Of a stretch of DNA of 64,000 bases, positions 58,408-64,000 are shown one piece after another. This stretch comes from Loripinus fragilis (taxonomy: Eukaryota; Mollusca; Bivalvia; Lucinida; Lucinidae). How positions within the stretch are numbered: the stretch's first letter is position 1; each line of letters begins with the position of its first letter. The position numbers and the translations under genes were made by a program. The stretch is taken from contig OZ026530.1 in the NCBI GenBank assembly GCA_964019695.1, forward strand, positions 35,760,835-35,824,834. Reading direction: 5' to 3'. The notes below the pieces were generated by a model that was not told the DNA's origin, searched no databases, and worked only from the letters and a program-made list of their open reading frames with translations.

Positions 58408-58601
58408 GAGCCAGCGCATGTTGGTATGTGCATACGCGCAGTCTGATCAGAGCCTTTGCCAGTCGCTTGCGTATTCAATGATTGTTAAGCTACTGACTGA
58501 ACACCATTTGGAGTTTGTAAGCTTAAAGGGAGGCTGCAGAGGCTCGTCCGAGTCTACATATGTCAAAATGCAACATTGTTGAAAATCTCATGCACTGGCT
58601 C
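58408..58601 (+). mobile_element. Palindrome-bearing MITE, family A, deleted copy 2
   Basis: GAGCCAGCGCATGTTGG to CTCATGCACTGGCTC. The body (CCATTTGGAGTTTGTAAGCT) is conserved and the left part of the palindrome is missing. Confidence 0.85.
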
Positions 58602-59261
58602 AATTTTAGTAGATTGTAGAGTGTCTAGCTTTAAGACGCATTTCACTCTCTGTGGAGGCTCGAGCCAGCGATCCATTGATCTGAAGTCATGAACTCTATG
58701 CCCCCTTCACCTAATCTGATTAATTGTCAAGCACTTGCTTGGCCATTTTTGTATATTTGCACGCCTAAAATTGGTATTGTTAGCCATTTAATACGTGAAT
58801 AATTGCCTAGAGTAAATGGGTCTAAAATATGTACCAATCAAGTTTTTAAACTGTCGTTTAATTGATAGTTTAGCTTTAAATATTTCTGGGTTTTTTCTGG
58901 ATATATTTTGAGATATTCTCCAAACTTGGCTGCAGCGATTGGATATTTATTTCAACTAGAGATAACATGGTAACTTGACTTCGACTATAAGAATAGTAGT
59001 GCATTATGGTACATTTCAACATCCACATAGAATAATCTGGGTTGTTTCGACCCAAGTCGTTTTGGTCTTACTTTTGAGTTGAGCATATAAGCTGAAGGTC
59101 AATTTATTTGAAAAAAAAATCCTGCATTGTGGGTCCTGTTCTAGTTGTATTGAAAGGAAACAGCTTCTAAGCTTGATCTTTTCAGCCAGAAATGGACAAT
59201 ATGCATGTAAATGATTGAAACGAAACATTTCACACAGTCAATGTCAAATTTATATAGCAAG
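58602..59261. other. 3' flank of the EGF/ShKT gene
   Basis: Probable 3' UTR and downstream sequence of the minus-strand gene ending at 59262; no separate feature. Confidence 0.4.
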
Positions 59262-59452
59262 TCAGCACAAATGACAAAATTTTCTACAATGTGTTTGAGC
59301 ATATTGTAAATTCAAGTGACAGAAATTAGACTGTAAGGTTCCCATAAACTGGCAATTTTCCACCGTGTCTGTGCATGCTCCACTACTTGTCGATTTCACA
59401 GTAGATGTCACTGGTTTTGTTGTTGTTGTTGATGATGGTGTTGGTGATGTAC
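59262..59452 (-). CDS. Last exon: Ser/Thr-rich linker and ShKT domain
   Basis: A pyrimidine-rich tract and AG precede 59452. The exon enters in phase 1 and runs 62 codons to TGA at 59264-59262. It starts TSPTPSSTTTTKPVTSTVKS, a likely O-glycosylated linker, and ends with a six-cysteine ShKT module: ACTDTVENCQFMG, SNFCHLN, THCRKFCHLC, with spacing C-x6-C-x10-C-x10-C-x3-C-x2-C. ShKT modules are extracellular and common at the C-terminus of secreted invertebrate enzymes and adhesive proteins; the module alone does not make a toxin. The stop follows the last Cys directly. The donor at 62322 (EGF exon) is also phase 1 and joins in frame to give a Gly codon, so the two exons probably belong to one gene. 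Confidence 0.82.
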
Positions 59453-59924
59453 CTGATTAAAAAGAATAGTTAAAACTAGATGAAATGGACAAATAAGCCA
59501 ACTAAGCATTCTTTGTGATTTCACCTTTACGTCGTACAGACGTCTATAAATGCTTTTACAAACAGAGCCGACCAAGATCAGGTCAGGTAGCTCGTGTAAG
59601 AGCCGTCTGATCATAGTCTACTCTGTGATATTATAGAAATATGATAAGTTATGTTCCTACACTAGTAGATCTGACAAATATTCTTTGTTAAATGCATAAA
59701 CAAGACGTCTATTTAAATATATATTTTTAGTGGGTGGCGCCTAGCGCCTTATTTTAGGTGCGTATCACATTAATGACCAGCGAAGGCTCAGGTGAGGGTG
59801 AGCATATGCGCAGACTCTCAAGGATATTGCTGCTTGTATGCAAAGCATATTCACACAGATGAAATCTTAAACCAAACTCGCGACATCCAGGCCCTGAGAA
59901 TATAAAACTTGAGTTCATTATCAA

Positions 59925-60004
59925 ACTCAAAATAAAGCGCTATGATTGGCTGCTTGCAGACACGTGTCAGCAAGTAGCCAATCATTGCGTTTTTTTAGTT
60001 TGAT
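59925..60004. repeat. 80-bp palindrome
   Basis: TATCAAACTCAAAATAAAGC, GATTGGCTGCTTGC and ACACGTGT at the centre, then GCAAGTAGCCAATC and TTTTTTTAGTTTGATA. Confidence 0.85.
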
Positions 60005-60084
60005 ACTTTGTTGGATACTTCAGCATGGGCGTTTATTAAACCCATCGGTAAATGCAGTAGAACCTGCTTTAGTGGCCACTTCCA

Positions 60085-60385
60085 TGTGCGGTCCGGACCT
60101 CCCGCCACCCTGAAAAATCACAAAAATATAGTGTTTTAGCAATACTGGTCCCGGTCCCTTGGAAAATGACAAAGCTACCAAGCCAGCATTCATTTTTGGG
60201 CTATCATCGGCCCGCTAGTGGCTCATCCGCTCTCATATAAATGGCGTTTCACTGGTAGGCCGATGATGGCCCGCTTTAATGTTATATAGATCCTCTGTCC
60301 TCCCTTCATCAACTAAAAGAAACGAAAAAGAAAGAACAGAAAAGAAAACGTTGTCTGAGTTGGACCCCCTCTGACAAAACTTTCT
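60085..60385 (-). repeat. Hairpin repeat, 'GGATCC' family, copy 5
   Basis: GCGGTCCGGACCTCCC opens it; TCATCGGCCCGCTAGTGG and ATGGCGTTTCACTGGTAGGC form a damaged hairpin. CTCTGACAAAACTTTCTGAA and TCCGTGCATG close it. Confidence 0.8.
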
Positions 60386-60772
60386 GAATCCGTGCATGAC
60401 TTCTATTAAACAAGTAAGTTTACCCGTATTTAGCAAACATGTATACAATTCCCACAGAAAATACATTGACCACACCTCTTTTAGGCATTATATGAATAAG
60501 GTGCTTATTTAATATAGGCTGAAATGTGTTGCTTTTACACACTTTTAGCGACATACACAACTACCAAAACGAAGCTCGTGGACTATATGGACGGCATTAT
60601 GGTTACAGGACACTTTAATACTAGTTTTAAATGCTCCTCAAAACAGGTATTCATTAGCTGTTTTATTAACCATCTAATATGGCTCATTCGTGCCATCGTC
60701 AGTATAGTAACGCAAGAATGGCAATCTAGTCAGACCAAATAATGGAGACAAGTCATCAATTAAAGGAAAGCA
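60386..60772. other. Intronic, nothing recognised
   Basis: No supported feature. Confidence 0.4.
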
Positions 60773-61355
60773 AAAGGGGTACGTGCATTAAGGGACTAAT
60801 TTTGCCCCCTCTAGAGCCAAAACTGAAAGTTGCTTTTCACCAATTTCATCTTATTGGTTTGTTAGAAGAATAGCCCAAGTGTAAAATTCAGGCAAATATT
60901 TTACTTTTACCTGTTGCTATGGTAACCAAAATGGCCGACAAAATAGGCTTAAAAGAGAGAAATTGCCATTTTAGGCCAAATTTGAAGATTTTGGAGACCG
61001 ATTTTTTAAGAATTATATATCAGCACAAGCAAATACCAAAAAACCTTTTAATATATTGTGTGCAGTGATAATTCTCATCATCTGTTAAAATATTTATTTG
61101 GTATTTGCTTGTGCTCTAAATTAATTCCTCTGTTACATGTCTCAAATTTGCTCACAAATGGTCATTTTCCTATTTTCAGCCTGTTTTGGCGGCCATTTTC
61201 GTTACCATAGCAACCGTAAAAGTCGAGTCAATACCAGGCCTTTACACTTTGACTATTGTTCTAATAAACTAATACGAAGAAACTTGTAAAGAGCAACTTT
61301 TATTTTTTGATTTCATAGGGGGGCTAAAATAGCCTCTTAATGCACGTACCCCTTT
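60773..61355. mobile_element. 583-bp foldback element
   Basis: AAAGGGGTACGTGCATTAAG faces CTTAATGCACGTACCCCTTT with one mismatch. Further inward ATGGTAACCAAAATGGCC faces GGCCATTTTCGTTACCAT, and AGCACAAGCAAATACC-type arms meet near the centre, so almost the whole element can fold on itself. No protein. Confidence 0.88.
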
Positions 61356-61412
61356 ATACAAGTTATTGCTCAGTAGCTGTACAGAGTGAAGCCTGGTGTG
61401 TTGCACATATAT

Positions 61413-61715
61413 GCTCGGATCCAAAAATGTTCAGAAAGGGGGGGGGGTGGGGCCATGGTCTTTAGTTTGTGTAATCTTTATTTTTCTGTTCAGTTATAAA
61501 TTTATTTCACAGAGGGGAGAGGGATTCTAAAGCAGTTTCCCCAAGAAAAAGGGCAAGCCCAGTAAACAAAGCAAATTATATGGCGATTGACTGGCGGGCC
61601 GATAATGACCCAACATTGAATGCTGGCAGGGTATTTTTGTGATTTTCTAGGTAGGATTCCATGCCCGTATTCCAGTGGGAGGTTCGGACCCCAAGCCATC
61701 TCTAGATCTGTGCAT
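61413..61715 (+). repeat. 'GGATCC' family, copy 6
   Basis: GCTCGGATCCAAAAATG, a G-run, ATTGACTGGCGGGCCGATAA (right hairpin arm only), CAACATTGAATGCTGGC and CTCTAGATCTGTGCATGC. The left hairpin arm is missing. Confidence 0.8.
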
Positions 61716-61875
61716 GCCATATGTCTACTGTGTTGTTGTGTGACAAATTAACTATTTCAGATATTCGTTTATGGACTTTGGTAGCCTATATTTCAAACAA
61801 TGTAGTGTGGACTCAGTTTGACTACTCCCTCAAATATAGTGTTTGCTTCAATGATAATATAAGAATCTATCATGA

Positions 61876-61996
61876 GTGTGAGGGTAGGATAGAAAAATCC
61901 GTCCCGAGGATCGCCGTTTGGCATCACGAGGCTTGCCTGCCGAGTGATGACAAAGGGTAATCTCCAGGGAGGGATTTATCTATCCTACCCTCACAC
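61876..61996. mobile_element. 121-bp foldback MITE, CTCGGGATC type
   Basis: GTGTGAGGGTAGGATAGAAA faces TATCTATCCTACCCTCACAC. The inner CCGTCCCGAGGATCGCCG and ATCACGAGG resemble the hairpin at 34403-34473. Confidence 0.85.
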
Positions 61997-62321
61997 GAAT
62001 AATGGATTCTTTTTCTTGCTCACCACTTTTTTTTTTATTTTGAAATAAGCTTCCAGAAATCCCTGAATACGATAAGATGAAAATTCACATGATGACGTTA
62101 ATTGACGTCCTGTGTAAGATAGCATAGATAAGATAAGATTTTCTATCACAGGGTAAATTTTAGATACATGTTTCCTAATCAGATGTGCAATAAAAGTATT
62201 TGCTTCAATGATAAAAAGTAATATGCAGCGCGTTTGTATATATTCAGTACACGAAAATATAAGACAATTTGTTCAGACCATAACGATACTAGCAGGATAA
62301 GAGTAAGGTATTTGGTCTTAC

Positions 62322-62450
62322 CCTGCTCACATAAACTTCCATGATAGCCAGCTTGGCATTTGCATCGATCACCAAATCCATAGTTGAAGCATGTGCCATG
62401 CACACATGGGAGAGAATGACATGGACCCGTAGAAGAAGACAAAGACAGAC
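62322..62450 (-). CDS. EGF-like domain exon
   Basis: A 129-nt exon bounded by an acceptor (CATTATAG before 62450) and a donor (CAGG|GTAAGA, intron from 62321). Both are phase 1, the classic symmetrical layout of EGF-module exons. It encodes SLSSSTGPCHSLPCVHGTCF and NYGFGDRCKCQAGYHGSLCE, i.e. the six-cysteine EGF pattern C-x4-C-x4-C-x8-C-x-C-x8-C with the usual G-Y/F-x-G-x-x-C end. EGF modules are extracellular and mediate protein contacts. It joins in frame with the ShKT exon at 59452. Earlier exons must lie beyond 62450, possibly beyond the window. The start codon of the longer frame through the intron is not real. Confidence 0.88.
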
Positions 62451-63018
62451 CTATAATGAGTTTCAAAGTTCTCAAATACTACTACATGTATCTATCAGGG
62501 GTAGGTGGCGAACAAGAACGCAATTTTCAATACCAAACTACTTTTCTAATGGAAAAAACGACTTATTTAATGCGAAAACAACGCATTGCCCATGCTTGAC
62601 ATTGAAAAGTGCTTTCTGAGGCGATGAGAAATGAAGGTTTATACAGTAAAAATATAGTAAGTGAGTAGAATCAGGAAATACCACAATCGCAAACCTGTCT
62701 TAAGCACCCACGCAAAAGAAGAAGAAAGATTTGTCTAGACTGATTATCGCTGAATGAACGTCAAAAATATTGTAGAATAATTTCTACTTGCATTAAGCTA
62801 CCATCTGTCTTTAAGACCTTTGTTTTTTCCTATTTTTGAGTGGCCGCTTAAGAAGATTCAACTGTTATTTGTCGAAGCCTACCTGATATGATGTTTATTG
62901 ATCCAATAAAATACATTGATGCTAAAAGGTTTGGATATGGGTTGACATTTGTTTGGGTTGTGCGATGCATTTATATGATCTAATTGTGATAAACATTACA
63001 ACTTTAACTTTATAATCA
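62451..63018. other. Upstream intron of the EGF/ShKT gene
   Basis: Contains a short ACCACAATCGCAAACC relic near 62680. No further EGF exon was found. Confidence 0.45.
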
Positions 63019-63275
63019 GGGCCCGGAATTACAATGCCAGCTTAAAGTTAAGAAAGACTTAAGTTAAGTATTGATTTTTCAGGATGCGAAAAATACGTTT
63101 CAAACTGATTAAAAACAAAATAGGTTCATTTTTTCTATAGATCACAATGATATCTTTGACCACAAGTACTGCATCTACCCAGGCGATTTATTTAGCATTG
63201 AATATAGCATGTTGTTATATAAATACTTAACTTAAGTCTTCCTTAACTTTAAGGAGGCGTTGTACTTCCGGGCCC
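63019..63275. mobile_element. 257-bp TIR MITE, GGGCCCGGAA type
   Basis: GGGCCCGGAATTACAATGCC and TTAAAGTTAAGAAAGACTTA face AAGTCTTCCTTAACTTTAAG and GGCGTTGTACTTCCGGGCCC. The arms are about 55 bp. No target duplication was clear. Confidence 0.88.
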
Positions 63276-63286
63276 AGGACTATATT

Positions 63287-63520
63287 GGCCTCAACGCGAG
63301 AAAATCTGTCTTCGGGGGTTAGCAAAAAACAAAGGCGCAGACCAGCCTGCGCATCAGCGCAGACTGGTCAGCGCCTTTGTTATTCGCTTTGTGGAAAATA
63401 TAAATTCTGAACTGACTACAAGCGAAAATTCAAGTTTCTAGCTAGTCTCTGTTGCTGAGGAGAGTGGTTTGAGGCACGCTTTCTCGGAAACCCCGAAGAC
63501 AGGTTTTCTCGCGTCAGGCC
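63287..63520. mobile_element. 234-bp TIR MITE with GCGCAGACTGG palindrome
   Basis: GGCCTCAACGCGAGAAAATC and TGTCTTCGGGG face CCCCGAAGACAGGTTTTCTC and GCGTCAGGCC. The inner palindrome AACAAAGGCGCAGACCAGCC .. GGTCAGCGCCTTTGTT centres on CTGCGCATCAGCGCAG. A fragment lies at 57757. Confidence 0.88.
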
Positions 63521-63784
63521 ACATAATTACTATAGAGTTGGACTACTTGCACCAGCACACGATTGCCATCTTCTATAATTGACTATAAGTTTGCAACATG
63601 TATAGTAGCACTGACAAAGTGTAGCATGAGATAGCCCTTTCTGTGAAAATTACCTGTTTATATTGTCTCGTGGTGTCACACCATTAAAATGACTCACCAA
63701 GCTCATCGCCTTGCCGAAATGGAAATGAGACTGGCGTGTCATTTATTATATTCATCACTTTCCTTTGATACAAGTTTGATACAT

Positions 63785-63975
63785 TGTTCTATGTTTTGTT
63801 GTACGTTACTTTATGTTCATTCTAGTATTGCAATCATCTTGATGGGGAGAGAGATCTCGTTGCTTTGCTTAATTTGTCTTCCTGGTGTCTCGTGATGGTT
63901 GAGCGGCTCTTCCTCACGGTGCCATGGGGTTGTCTGCGGTTTTTGATTGTGGTATTTCCTGAACACATACTCAGT
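63785..63975 (-). repeat. Dispersed repeat, copy 3 (ACCACAATCACAAACC)
   Basis: In minus orientation: AATACCACAATCAAAAACCG, CATGGCACCGTGAGGAAGAG, CACGAGACACCAGGAAGACA and CATCAAGATGATTGCAATAC. Confidence 0.85.
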
Positions 63976-64000
63976 TACTATTTTTAAATGGCTTCTGTAC

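Larger units (their letters stand above)
59453..62321 (-). other. Inferred 2.9-kb intron of the EGF/ShKT gene
   Basis: Bounded by donor GTAAGA (62321) and acceptor TTTTTAATCAG. It is filled with repeats annotated separately. Confidence 0.65.

Noticed and set aside
59262..59452. Venom-type toxin gene
   Set aside because: The ShKT module follows a Thr-rich linker and an EGF exon in a multi-exon gene; the module is widespread in non-toxin secreted proteins.

Overview
The window is animal nuclear DNA: AT-rich, without bacterial-style gene packing, full of short inverted-repeat transposons, tRNA-derived SINEs and simple repeats, with the few protein-coding segments bounded by GT/AG splice signals. 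The repeat set (the GGGTCATAATTTGAACA element beside an LTR, pearl/Helentron-like elements with tandem cores, palindromic MITEs built around CAGCCTGCGCATATGCGCAG) and an expanded-type Mab-21 gene point to a bivalve mollusc. A heterodont such as a dreissenid mussel is my best guess, from memory of such repeats and not proven here.

Protein-coding content is sparse. (1) 3510-3749, minus: a likely first coding exon with a consensus donor, product unknown. (2) 46101-48062, minus: a Mab-21/cGAS-like nucleotidyltransferase-fold gene, one base out of frame at a T7 run. (3) 59262-62450, minus: two exons that join in phase and encode an EGF-like module, a Ser/Thr-rich linker and a terminal ShKT domain, i.e. 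the 3' end of a gene for a secreted or surface protein starting beyond the window. (4) 53815-54854, plus: an ISXO2/Merlin-type transposase with a frameshift and a lost catalytic Asp.

Most of the rest is mobile-element debris. 18161-22247 is an LTR retrotransposon with matching LTRs, a perfect 5-bp target duplication (TAGTT), a broken gag with a zinc knuckle and a protease-region remnant; a 0.8-kb TA-flanked inverted-repeat element is nested in it, and a second copy lies at 34874-35655. About 51.3-56.2 kb is a minus-strand LINE (endonuclease then reverse transcriptase) split by the transposase locus and by a 0.6-kb TIR element. 10711-11924 is a pearl/Helentron-like element with a 146-bp tandem core rich in AGGTCA half-sites. 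41.0-45.1 kb holds two GATA arrays around an 88-bp palindrome, followed by degenerate repeats. At least fifteen further foldback/MITE copies and seven SINE copies or fragments are scattered throughout.

No operon, CRISPR, rRNA or intact tRNA gene was seen. The single-copy genes show no sign of acting together. The clearest biology is layered transposition around one candidate innate-immunity gene and one secreted-protein gene.
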